Shown: positions 27,001-37,400 of the stretch, in pieces
How positions within the stretch are numbered: the stretch's first letter is position 1
Layout: every line of letters starts with the position of its first letter
DNA from: Cyclobacteriaceae bacterium
GTDB taxonomy: Bacteria > Bacteroidota > Bacteroidia > Cytophagales > Cyclobacteriaceae
DNA: 64,000 bases
NCBI GenBank assembly: GCA_028284125.1
Contig: JANQSI010000023.1
Span: 186,001 to 250,000, forward strand
Direction: 5' to 3'
Program-made: the position numbers and the translations under genes
The notes under the pieces: model-generated
The model's input: only the letters and a program-made list of their open reading frames with translations
Told to the model about the DNA's origin: nothing
Database searches by the model: none

Positions 27001-27131
27001 TTGGAGATAATCGACCTTTAACCAGTAAACCACGCGATTTCACCTGGTTGCTGATGATATCTGTTGCCGCAATTGCTATAATTATCGCTTCAAGAAAAAA
27101 GAAACCTAAAGTTCCTGCCTTAGCTGATTAG
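24072..27131 (+). CDS. Exported TPR-CHAT caspase-like protease, membrane anchored
   Basis: A 1019-residue protein: signal peptide (about residues 1-19), TPR units across about 25-450 including Fis1/NB-ARC-type ALEYYTLALDQRM and GHNYDQADNYNRLANCY-like units, a helical linker, and a C-terminal CHAT domain (about 700-985). The catalytic pair is intact: H844 in LHLATHS and C889 in LSACNTG. A membrane segment (about 992-1008) and a short lysine-rich cytosolic tail follow. The predicted topology places the TPR and CHAT domains in the periplasm. The 3' end overlaps the convergent anti-sigma-like gene by 26 bases. A regulatory link with the neighbouring sigma system is inferred. CHAT proteases are known as effectors in other TPR-CHAT systems. 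Confidence 0.88.
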   Translation: MKCFIYTLASLLLIYSAHCQENSRWISNGERTFGKADYDSAIYHFTKAKNEFQLSNEKAKEFNAGLKIIASFLKSSKYSEAEKEINYLTGLTNHANAVDLVELISLHAQLKARHDKTKEALALNDSVISMSQDQKVHVKALIRKGLAHIGNHDLKGAQAMMDEANETATKADISDPSLLVSLYDLEAHIRWHTGDFSGSLRWFHKALPISIETLGESHPDVGSLFNKMGIMYKNLLQYDKALEYYTLALDQRMKFLGENHIDVSHSYNNIGYLLYKKGRFDEAQIIHEKALKVRRNLLDKNHRRVLQSLEQIGLCYGGKGEFEEAEKYFQTTLNARIDLYGEVHHQVGYAYYNLGAVAVEEKNYEKAANYFLKAVEIGKEVYGPHNYDQADNYNRLANCYLELGKIERAKTTFHLGLQNNLPGYQWSGDKNALPDASYYLSFREVLRSLYGLAKSHSNELDEESFARASAYLSEAERLIKNFKLTISNDGDLVTISSSYKQLADYAVDIHHRYYQITNDSQLLSEIFRLTELSKGSALLSKLQDEKAKLISGIPNDLLQQENELLNIQDSLNSQVLKLLRENSSSTELSSTKKKLFEVNRQKEALITTMEEEFPMYATHKYGSEPIEVAKLQQFLGSRERPTGIVSYHLSDSQELLISIITSDHHESVLTQPTNLNQRIELLRHSLLNQDTEAFESASQKLYTCLVAPIAKVLEPGSDLIIIPDGIIGFVPFDVLTKDENESYMLLDHTITYDLSATLFATRKSTSLGNKLLAYAPEFESSETTVEIGDLVLRSEALTALPGAFDEVKEVAGIMKGSVRTNTIATESMFKKEAGNYDILHLATHSIVNEKDADYSKLIFAKDDEEDGELHAFELANMNLNAHLVTLSACNTGFGKVEEGEGVMSLARAFRSAGVQSVVMSLWPASDKSTPELMRYFYENLDQGQAKDLALNNARKEYLKNATGKARHPFYWGGFVMIGDNRPLTSKPRDFTWLLMISVAAIAIIIASRKKKPKVPALAD

Positions 27132-27789
27132 CCTTTTGACCAAAATTTTTTGAGTCTTTCAGCTGATCTAAAAAATTGATAGCTGAGGCCGAATCTTCTG
27201 ACTTCAAGTAACAAAGTGCGGTATACCATTGTGATGCTTCAAAATATTCTTGATTGCCTTCTTTAACTAAACCAAAATTGGAAATGGCTTCTTTAAACTT
27301 TTCGCCCTCCATTAAAGAAATCCCATAAAAAAACCTGGCTGGAACATCAATTGGGTTGGAATCCAATAGTTCAGCAAATTTTTCAATCGCAAGATCATAG
27401 TTTGCTTCATCATAAGCTTTGTAAGCTTGAGAAATCAAATCATCCTCATCTGCTCCTCGCAAAACGGTAACTTCAAAATTGGGATAAGGTTCGTAGTATT
27501 CTGAATAAAGATCCTGACTATCATTTAAAAGAAACGTGAAAGTCGCGATCAATAAAATGCTTGCTGCAATCCCCAAATGCCAAGGTCGAATACGAACTGA
27601 TGGTCTTCGATTTTCGAATTCTCTCACTTTGGCTTTCAAGTCATCTCTTACAGCCTCCTCAATTCCTTTTCTCACACCAAGCTCAAAAGCCATTTCCTTT
27701 TTCACCTCAATCGAAAGATTGTCTTCATGAGACTCTCGTTCCTCATTCGGCAAGTTGCCTTGAATGTATTTTTCGTTTTTATCCTCCAT
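27106..27789 (-). CDS. TPR-containing membrane anti-sigma-like protein
   Basis: A 227-residue protein with a charged cytosolic N-terminal part (1-70), one membrane segment (about 71-88, HLGIAASILLIATFTFLL) and a periplasmic C-terminal part with two or three TPR-like units (about 115-225). It overlaps the ECF sigma gene by 11 bases and is translated after it, the classic sigma/anti-sigma arrangement. No zinc-binding ZAS motif is seen, so the family assignment rests on topology and position. Its periplasmic domain is in the same compartment as the CHAT protease encoded on the other strand, making it a plausible substrate or partner. Confidence 0.75.
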   Translation of the reverse strand: MEDKNEKYIQGNLPNEERESHEDNLSIEVKKEMAFELGVRKGIEEAVRDDLKAKVREFENRRPSVRIRPWHLGIAASILLIATFTFLLNDSQDLYSEYYEPYPNFEVTVLRGADEDDLISQAYKAYDEANYDLAIEKFAELLDSNPIDVPARFFYGISLMEGEKFKEAISNFGLVKEGNQEYFEASQWYTALCYLKSEDSASAINFLDQLKDSKNFGQKANQLRQEL

Positions 27790-28357
27790 TCACTTTTCCT
27801 TTTTCCATTTCTTGCCTAATCTTTTCCAAGCATCTCTTCTTACTGGTTCTGGCTACTCCCTCATTTTTGAAATTCATTAAGCTGGCTATTTCCGTCATCG
27901 ATCTTTTGTCAAAATAAAAGAGCTTCAAAATCTCTTGGCATTTATCTCCCAACAGTGAAAACATCCCCGATGCTGTTTGAGAAGCTTTCGTGTAAATCTC
28001 GTTGATTTCTTTTTCCGCCAAAAAACGATAATGTTCGGATACATCCTCTTCGTGTCTCTGCCGTGTATTTTCCTTCTGAAACTGCTGTAAAATGCGATTC
28101 TTACCAATTCCGAACAAATAAGTTTTCACTGAACTTTCTATTTCTTGAAGCGTCCCATTCATCACTTTTTCGAAAAAAATGGTAATGGTATCCTGGTAAT
28201 GATCCAATGCATCTTGCTCACTGATGGAGTGATTCTCTACACTCCACCCAATGAACTCATTCCGATATTCATTGTATATCTGTTCCATCGCTTTATTGTC
28301 ACCAGAGCGAATCCGCTCGAGCACATCATGTTCTCGCTTAGAAAATAAAATTCTCAC
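27779..28357 (-). CDS. ECF RNA polymerase sigma factor
   Basis: A 192-residue frame from a GTG at 28357. Region 2 spans about residues 25-95 (AMEQIYNEYRNEFIGW, then TYLFGIGKNRILQQF) and region 4 about 130-185 (LGDKCQEILKLFYFDKRSMTEIASLMNF, VARTSKKRCLEKIRQ). It should direct RNA polymerase to its own promoter and to that of the giant divergent gene. A promoter match at 28361-28389 would place the transcript start near 28354, so translation may begin at the in-frame GTG at 28324 (LERIRSGDNKAMEQ), which also looks like a normal ECF N-terminus. The gene is followed with overlap by the anti-sigma-like gene. Confidence 0.9.
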   Translation of the reverse strand: MRILFSKREHDVLERIRSGDNKAMEQIYNEYRNEFIGWSVENHSISEQDALDHYQDTITIFFEKVMNGTLQEIESSVKTYLFGIGKNRILQQFQKENTRQRHEEDVSEHYRFLAEKEINEIYTKASQTASGMFSLLGDKCQEILKLFYFDKRSMTEIASLMNFKNEGVARTSKKRCLEKIRQEMEKGKVNGG

Positions 28358-28360
28358 CTG

Positions 28361-28389
28361 TTAGTCGGTCAAGTCAAAAATTGTGAACA
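28361..28389 (-). promoter_or_regulatory. Predicted ECF promoter of sigma/anti-sigma genes
   Basis: On the minus strand TGTTCACA (28389-28382) is followed after exactly 14 bases by CGACTAA (28367-28361). The divergent copy at 28424-28452 has identical boxes and identical spacing. Bipartite shape, spacing and the neighbouring ECF gene suggest -35 and -10 elements recognised by this sigma factor, so it is autoregulated. Inferred from sequence symmetry alone. Confidence 0.7.
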
Positions 28390-28423
28390 CTGACCACATA
28401 AAAATAAAAAAAATCCAATTCCA

Positions 28424-28452
28424 TGTTCACATTTTAAAATAAGGACGACTAA
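28424..28452 (+). promoter_or_regulatory. Predicted ECF promoter of the giant T9SS protein
   Basis: TGTTCACA (28424-28431), 14 bases, CGACTAA (28446-28452), then about 27 bases to the ATG at 28480. It is the mirror image of the sigma-gene promoter. The two TGTTCACA boxes form an inverted repeat with a 34-base spacer, which is also compatible with a repressor dyad, but the matching CGACTAA boxes favour promoters. Confidence 0.7.
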
Positions 28453-28479
28453 GGGTACGAATTACTAATCGCAAAAGCC

Positions 28480-31400
28480 ATGAAAAGATTAAAAAACTTA
28501 CAACTGCTAACCTTATTGGTCGGATTGTTTCTTTATCAAGAAGGAATAGGTCAATCCATGACTTACCGAAACAGTTTTGACATCAGTCAGGGAGCTTCCC
28601 TCAACGGAAACAATCCTATGAATACTGAAACAAGTTGGCCTAATGGGCTCACCTTTAATAACGACGGAACTAAATATTATGTAGTCGAAATTGCGACTGA
28701 CCAAATCTTACAGTACTCAATGAGCTCTGCGTATGATGTTACCACAGCTTCGTATGATGGTGCTTTCAGTGTTGCAGGCCAAGATACCCAACCATCCGGA
28801 ATCGCTTTTAATGGCGATGGCTCTAAGGTTTTCATAGTGGGTAACAGTAATAGTATTCACCGGTATAGTCTTACGACTAACTACGATGTAACAAATACGG
28901 TTACATATGATAATGTCTCATTAGGAGGCTTATCTAATGCTCAAGATATCGAGTTTAGCCCTGATGGAATGAAGTTATTTTATATGTCATCCAGTGTAGT
29001 CTTCCAGTACAGTTTGACTTCAGCCTACGATATCTCAGCCTCTACTTTAGATGGTTCATACAGTAGCTCTACAGATCTTCCTAGTCATAATTTAAGAACG
29101 ATGGCCTTTGGACAAGACGGTAGTAAGCTATTCTTATTAGGCATCACTTTCGAATTGGTAGCCCAACTGGATTTGACAATACCCTATGACATTACTGGTG
29201 GGATAACCTATTCTGGAAAAACTTTTGATGTAGGTGATGAGGATGGAGATCCTTCAGGCCTTGCTTTTAACCCAGATGGTTCAAGGTTATACATGGTTGG
29301 AGCAGGAGCGGATCGGATTAATCAGTATGATTTAAATGCCGGACAATTCAGCGAGGTTGATCTTAACGATGGAAATATTACAGGAACCGGAGGTTTTCAA
29401 GTAGCTGGGGATGAGTTTAATAATGCTGGATCTTCTCTAACTCAGGGAGTTCACTATAGTATTAGCAATCTGCCTTCTGGTCTTTCAACATCTATTGACG
29501 TAGGGGCTAACGGATTGTACGGCACATTGAACATTACTGGATCAGCAAGCAATAATCAGGATGCAAATGATGTCGCGGGCTTAATTTTCACATTCAATAA
29601 TGCAGCTTTTGTAGGAGGAGATGCTTCCTCAGTGTCCAACTCGGCTTCTGCTAACAGTGGAATTTCCATTGATTTTACCGAAAACAACCCTGCGGTTAGT
29701 TATGATTTCTCATATGATTTCTCATCATTGACTCAAGAGAATTCATTGGTCACATCAACGGAAAGCTCTCCATCAGCCATTAGGTTTTCAAACGATGGTT
29801 TCAAGCTATTTGTGACTGGATCAATTAGTGACGACATACATCAGTATACATTACAAAATGCGTTTGATATTTCATCATCAACATACAATGGCTTTTTTAG
29901 TGTAGCCGCTCAAGAACCAACTCCACAGGATTTTGCCTTTAGTTCCGATGGGATGAAAATGTTTGTTTTAGGGAACAATAGGTTGATCTATCAATACTCA
30001 TTAACAAGTGCTTTTGTCGTGACTTCCGGAGTAACCTATGATAATGCCTCCTACAGCGTAGTTAGCCAGGAATCTTCTCCAACAGGCATGGAGTTTAGTC
30101 CGGATGGAATGAAACTATTTGTAGTTGGTAGAAATGGGGACGAAGTAAACCAGTATTCGCTAACAAATGCCTTTGATATTTCTAGCGGTGTAAGTCCTTT
30201 TGGATCTCCTTTCAGTATTTCGAGCCAAACTGGAAATCCATATGCTATTATTTTTAATGGTGATGGTACTAGAATGCTGATCTCAGGATCCGGTGGTTTT
30301 ATTCACCATTACGAGCTCCCTGGAGCATATGATATTACGTCAGGTGTAACATTTTCTGAAACATATGACCTCTCAAGTATTGGTAGATTTCCCAACGGTA
30401 TTCAGTGGAGTTCCGATGGATCAAAGTTTTTCCTTGTAGATTCTGACCCAGACAGAATATATCAATTCGGAACTCCAATCTCTGGTTTTGCCGAAGACGA
30501 TGATAACTTAGGTGTAGTAGAAGGACAGCTTCCCATTGATCTAGTAGATGATTTCTTCACCAATGCTGGAGGAACTTTAGTTGAGAGTACTCATTTTACT
30601 ATTCCTAACAAACCGGCTGGCTTAACAGCTTCTATTGCGGTTGATGCCAATGGTCAAAATGCAACATTAACATTGACAGGAACGGCTACTAGCCATCAAG
30701 CTGTCAACACAATTAGTTCACTTACTTTAAATTTCCTTAATGCAGCTTTCATGAATTCTAATGCTGCAGATGTAGCTAATGCAGTAAATGCAACTACCAA
30801 TGTGAGCCTGGAATTCAGAGACAACAACAAAGAAGTATTTTACGGATCTGCGTTCAAGCTTGATAATGCGGTTTATGATGCTCCAGGTTTCTTATCTGGA
30901 ACTTATGTTGCTTTTGACTACAATGATGATGGTTCTCGGTTATTCTTGATCCAAAGCAATAACAATCGTGTATATCAAATTATACCTGGCGACCTATATG
31001 ATCCTTCTGCCGGACTCACATTTGGTGATAATTTCATTGCTTCCGATATGGGTACTGTCCAAGGTATTGAGTTCAACTCAGATGGCACGAGGATGTTCTT
31101 ACTTGATCTCAACAACATGGTCGGTCAATACAATCTAAGCTCAGGTTTTGATATAACAACTGCTTCATTCATTGGCTCCTATGATGTGTCTGCTCAAGAG
31201 ACCGGTGCGAGAGCGTTGGCTTTCAATGCTGCTGGGACTAAAATGTATGTATCTGGACGAGACAGTGACGAAATTCATCAATACAGTTTATCAACTCCTT
31301 TCAATATACAGTCAGGAGTTACGTACGACGGATCACCATTGAACATTCAATTTCAAGATACAGAAATCACTGATATCACATTTGAAGACAATGGGAACAA

Positions 31401-34400
31401 CATGTACATCACTGGTTATGGCAGTGATGAAGTTCATCACTTTGAACTCTCCACTCCATATGATATTACCTCAGGTGTAACTTACATTCAAGGTTTGGAT
31501 GTCTCTGGACAGACTAGCTTTCCATACGGTGTATTTGTCACTCCTTCAGGGGGGTCCCTTCAACTATTGAGTACGAGTGGAAATGATGTCTCCCTCTATG
31601 ACCTAGGTGCCGGTGGATTCACAGAAATTTCTGATAATAATGGGGAGGTAGAGGGTGATCTGACCGTTTACATAGTTGATGAAAAGTTCTCTAATGCAGG
31701 CGGCAATTTGACTTTAAGTACGGATTATACATTGGGAAATGTACCTGCCGGTTTGACTCCCAATTTGACTGTAGCCGCTGATGGTTTTTCAGCCACTCTC
31801 ACATTATCTGGCACAGCGGACGATCATCAGGACAGCCATGATGTATCTAGTATCGGTTTCAATTTTAATAATTCCGCTTTCGTAGGCGGAAATGCTTCTG
31901 AAGTAACCAATGCTACCAGCGCAGAAAGTGGAATTGGAATCGATTTTGAGGACAATAACTCTACTTTGAGCTATGGTTACGGATTCAGTTTAGCCAATGG
32001 AGCAGAAGTTAAAAATCTTTTTAAATTAAATGCTATCGAAGATGGACCTCAAAACATTGCGTTTAGTTCAGATGGTTTAAAGATGTTCATCGTTGGTATT
32101 CAGAATACTGCAGTTCTTCAGTTTTCATTATCTAATCCGTACAGTGTTGGTTTTGGAGTCACTTTAGATGGTTCATTTGATCTTTCTGGATTTGATGTTA
32201 TTCCAACAGGATTGACCTTTAATGCATCTGGAACAAAAATGTATGTTTCCGGTGGTTCCAATAATTCGGTATACCAATTCAGTTTAACCACACCATTTCA
32301 GGTGACATCAGGTGTGACTCACGATGGGACACCTATAACATCAATCAGTTGGCCGAGAGGAATGGCTTTTAATAATGATGGAAGTGGATTTATCCTTCAA
32401 TCAGGCGTTGGCAGTTCAGTTTATCGTCAATACGAACTTACTACACCATATGACTTGACAGCTGGCACTACGCTTGTCAAGACATTCACAACCTCAAATT
32501 CAAATCCACGAGGGATTGCATTCAGTGACAATGGATTTACCATGTTCGCAGTAAACTTCAATGACATCGTTTTGAGTTACGATCTCGCAAAGCCATTTGA
32601 CTTAAGGGTTGACCCTGTTCCAGGAGATACCTATGATGCGAATGCAGATGTCTTTTGGACCTCAGGAATCGCTTTCTCTTCCTCAGGAGATCGAATGATC
32701 TTGGTGGGTGATCAATCTAGTTTGGAAAGAGTTGTAGAGTTTGATTTAAATGTTGGAGGTTTTACGGAAACAATAGATAACTCCGGAGAGGTTGAGGGTT
32801 CAATCGTCATTCGAGCATTCGACGCTCAATTTGCTAATGGTGGCAGCACTCTTGCCACACCGGCAGATTATACCGTAACTGGAGTTCCTGCTGGACTTAC
32901 TCCACAACTAACCGTGGCGGCAGATGGCTTTTCTGCAACACTTACATTAAGTGGATCTGCCAATAATCATCAAAATGTAAATGATACCGATGACTTCACA
33001 TTCACATTTAACGATTCCGCGTTTGAAACGCTTGCTGCTTCATTAGTAAATAATGCATCAAGTCACAATTCCGAATTAGGAGTGGACTTTAGAGACAATT
33101 TGCCAGGCATTAGATACGGAAATGCATTTGACGTCCTGGCTGGTACAAGCTACAGTGATAACTCCTTTTTTACTGGTGGCGATCCTTCTGATGTAACATT
33201 CAGCCCTGATGGGACTAAAATGTTTGTTACAAACTTCACTGACGTTCTTACACAATATACTCTTTCTACTCCTTTTGATGTAACTAGTGCCACAGCTGAC
33301 TCTCCAACCTTCGGTTTTAATGCCGCTGAAGTAACTGTAGGTATTGCCTTTTCCTCGGATGGAATGAAAATGTATGCTTTATCAAACTTCAATCTTATCC
33401 ATCAGTATAGTCTTACCAACGCATTTGATATCACATCCGGAGTAACTGATGACGGCACTCCTTTGGATATTTCCAATCAAGAAACAAGTCCTGCAGGAAT
33501 TTTCTTAAGCCCAGATGGAACTAAGTTGTTTACAGTTGGAGGCGGTTCAGATAATGTCAATCAATACAGTCTTGCTAATCCTTTTGATATCTCAAGCGGA
33601 GTGACTTATGATAGTTCCCCTGTTAATGTATCGTCTCAGGATTTAACACCAGTAGACTTGGCTTTCAGCCAGGATGGACGGATCATGTTTGTCCTGGGGA
33701 TCAACAATGATCAGGTACAACAATATCGTTTAGCAATCCCTTTTGATATTACTACAGGAGTGACTCATCAAGGAGGATTCAGCGTCCTCAACGAGGAAGG
33801 ACAATCGTCCGGACTTGAGTTTAGTAGCAAAGGGGATAAGTTGTTTGTAGTTGGACGAGATGAAAATACGGTTTATGAGTATGATTTGAATGTTGGAAGC
33901 TTCGATGAAACAGCCATTAATGATGGAGATGTAGAAGGAACAGTTACCATTTATATATCCGATGATCAATTCACAAATGGTGGAAGTACCCTAACTCATA
34001 CGTCAGATTACACGATTACTAATCTTCCCGCTGGATTAACTCCAACATTAACTGTAGCTGCTGATGGCTTTAGTGCATCGCTTACAATAACTGGTCAAGT
34101 TGCCAACCATCAGGAGGCAAATTCTGTCGATGCGCTAGAGTTCACATTTGCCAATAGTGCTTTTGTAACCAATAATGCTGCAGATGTTGATAACGCCGTA
34201 TCAGCAAATAGTAACCTAGCAATAAACCTGCGTGACAATAATCCGGCACTTACGTATGGTGATTTCTATGATTTTGTAAACGCTAGCCACGACGGTATTC
34301 ACAGCATTGCTGAAGACGATCTTCCAACTAACGTTACATTCAGTTCAGATGGACTCAAAATGTTTATCACGGGCAGGAGAAATGATGCGATTTATCAATA

Positions 34401-37400
34401 CAGTCTCACCAACCCTTTTGAAGTAACCAGTGGTGTTTCACATGAGGGTATGCTTGATATCTCGGTAGAAACTCGAGACGCCATGGATCTTCAGTTTAGC
34501 CCAGATGGAATGACTCTTCTCGTTTTAAGTGATAACATCTCATCGAGCTTTGGAAGTTTGATTGCACAATACGATCTTACCCAACCATATAACATTACTT
34601 CCGGCGTTACTTATTCCGGTAATTCAGTTGATGTTAGCGACAGAATAGCTCAACCTTCAGGATTCACCTTTACTCCAGATGGCACAAGAGTATTTATCAC
34701 CAATGGATTTCATTCATCTGAAAGGATCTACTACTATACACTAAATAGTGCTTATGATATTTCTGGTGGGATGACTTATGATGATGATTATCGGTATGAG
34801 GTACCTAGTGAATCTCTATATGATTTGAGCTTTAATAGAGACGGCACAAGCCTGTTCCTATTGGTTGGACCACTTAGCGATCAGATTGTCGAATTGGAAT
34901 TAGGTACGCCATATGATCTTACAGGGTCCGTTGATCTTGGTTCCACATTCTCAGTGACCAGCGAAGAAGATTTTCCTCAAGGGTTCATTTTTGGTCCAAA
35001 TGGGAATAAGCTATATGTCATAGGATCTACAGGGGATGAAGTCAACCAATACACACTTACCGATGATGGATTTGTCGAAAATAATGCCAATGACGGAAGC
35101 ATAGATGGATCTCTGGACATACGAATTGTTGATGATTTCTTCATCAATGCTGGGGGAAACCTCAACAGCCCAACTAACTACGAAATAACTAACCTTCCGG
35201 CAGGCCTGACTTCTTCACTTAATGTTTCCGTAGATGGATTAACCGCTACCTTAACCCTTGGTGGAAATGCAACCAGCAATCTAAATAGTGATGATCTTGC
35301 CAGCTTGGAATTCACTTTTGAAAATTCCGCTTTCGTCACTAGTGATGCTGTTGATGTCGAAAATTCTGTTGTTTCAAGTGGAGTTGGAATTAACTTCCTT
35401 GCAAGTACCGAAACGGATATTCTAACTTTCACTCTTCCAGAGGAAACAGGAGCTTCCACAATTGATGTCGGGAATCACACGGTAGATATCGAAGTAGTGT
35501 TTGGGACTGACTTAACCAATTTGACACCAACATTCACCATCTCTGATGGCGCGATGGTTTCCCCTGCATCTAATGTTTCAAGAGACTTTACCAACTCGGT
35601 AACGTATACTATTACCGCTGAGGATGGAACTGTGCAAGATTGGGATGTAACTGTGAACATTGCTCCAAACACTGAAAATGATATTGAGACTTTCACATTC
35701 GGTGAAATCAATGGAGCGGCGACTATAGATGATGGAGGACACACGGTAACAGCTGAAGCAGTTGTCGGGACTGATATTTCTTCCATAGCGCCAACAATTA
35801 CAGTTTCCGAAAATGGAATGATCAATCCTAATTCAGGAGCTACTCAGGATTTTACTTCCACAGTAAATTATACTGTTACAGCCGAAGACGGAACTCCTCA
35901 AGGTTGGAACGTTACAATAACAGAGGCACTGGCTCCACCAACTGACATAAGCCTTAACAGTACGTCCATTGATGAAAATACTTCTTCAGGGACGGTGGTA
36001 GGAACACTAACATCAACTGATGCAAGCTTTAATGACAGTCATACTTACATGTTAGTGGCTGGAATTGGTGACGATGATAATGGATCATTTACAACAGTGG
36101 GTAATGAGCTTCGATCTATAGTATCATTCGATTTCGAAACGAAGGACACCTACTTCATTCGGGTCCAAACCGATGATGGAAATGGTGGATTGTTTGACAA
36201 GGCGTTTACAATTTCAGTAAACGATGTGAATGAAATTCCGACAGATATTTCATTGGATAATTTATCTATTGATGAAAGTAATCCTGTGGGATCAGTCATT
36301 GGAACCTTTACAACAACAGATGTAGATCAAGGCCAAACCTATACCTATTCGTTGGTGGCTGGAATTGGTTCAGATGATAATACTTCATTTGATATATCTG
36401 GCGATCAGCTGGTGAGCAACGAAGTTTTTGACTTTGAGACGAAAACCAATTATACAGTTCGAATCCAAACGGATGATCAGAATGGAGGTACTTATGAAGA
36501 AGCATTCGCTATTTCTATCAATGATATCCCTGCTTCCGTAACATCAGTCCTTCTCTCTGATAATTCAGTTGATGAAAATGCTGTTTCAGGAACCACTGTT
36601 GGAACTCTTTCAACCACAGGCGAAGATCTGTCGGGTAGTTATACATATATGTTGGTGGCCGGTACCGGTGATGCTGATAACTCATCTTTTGACATTTCAG
36701 GATCTGATCTGATTACAATGGAAACTTTCGATTTTGAAACAAAGAGTAGCTATAGTATTCGCGTTCAATCCGATGATGGAATAGGCAACATCGGAGCATT
36801 TCAATTGACTATTTCAATCAACGATGTTTCAGAAGCACCAACAGATATTTCTCTAGATGTTTCATCGATCATAGAAAACAATTCAATCAATGACGTAATC
36901 GGTTCATTCTCAACAACGGATGTTGATGCCGGAGAAAGCTATACTTATACGTTGGTAGCAGGAACGGGAGATACGGATAATGCATCCTTTGATATTAGTA
37001 CTGATGATTTGCTCACTAGCGAAGTGTTTGATTTTGAAACTAAGTCGAGCTATTCAATACGTGTACAGACAGATGATGGTAACGGAGGTCTATTTGAAAA
37101 AAGCTTTACCATAACCATCATTGATGAAAATGAGAGCATTCTGTTGGTGAATCCACTTGGTGATCTTGTTCTTGACGAAGGATTTGCCACTCAGAATGTA
37201 GACGCTTCCAATGTATTCTCTGACCAAGATGGCGATGCACTTACATACAGTGTTTCTAGTTCAAATACATCTATAGTTACGGTAAGTAACTCGGGAGCCA
37301 ACTTGACAATCACAGAAGCTGGTGGTTTTGGATCATCCACTATCACTGTAACTGCTGATGACGGCTCAGGTGTGACTACCTCAGATGATTTTGTTGTAAC

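Noticed and set aside
24072-28357. A type III-E CRISPR (Craspase) locus because of TPR-CHAT plus sigma factor
   Set aside because: No Cas7-11-like protein, Csx30, cas1/cas2 or repeat array is present, and this CHAT protein is exported. Only the logic is analogous.
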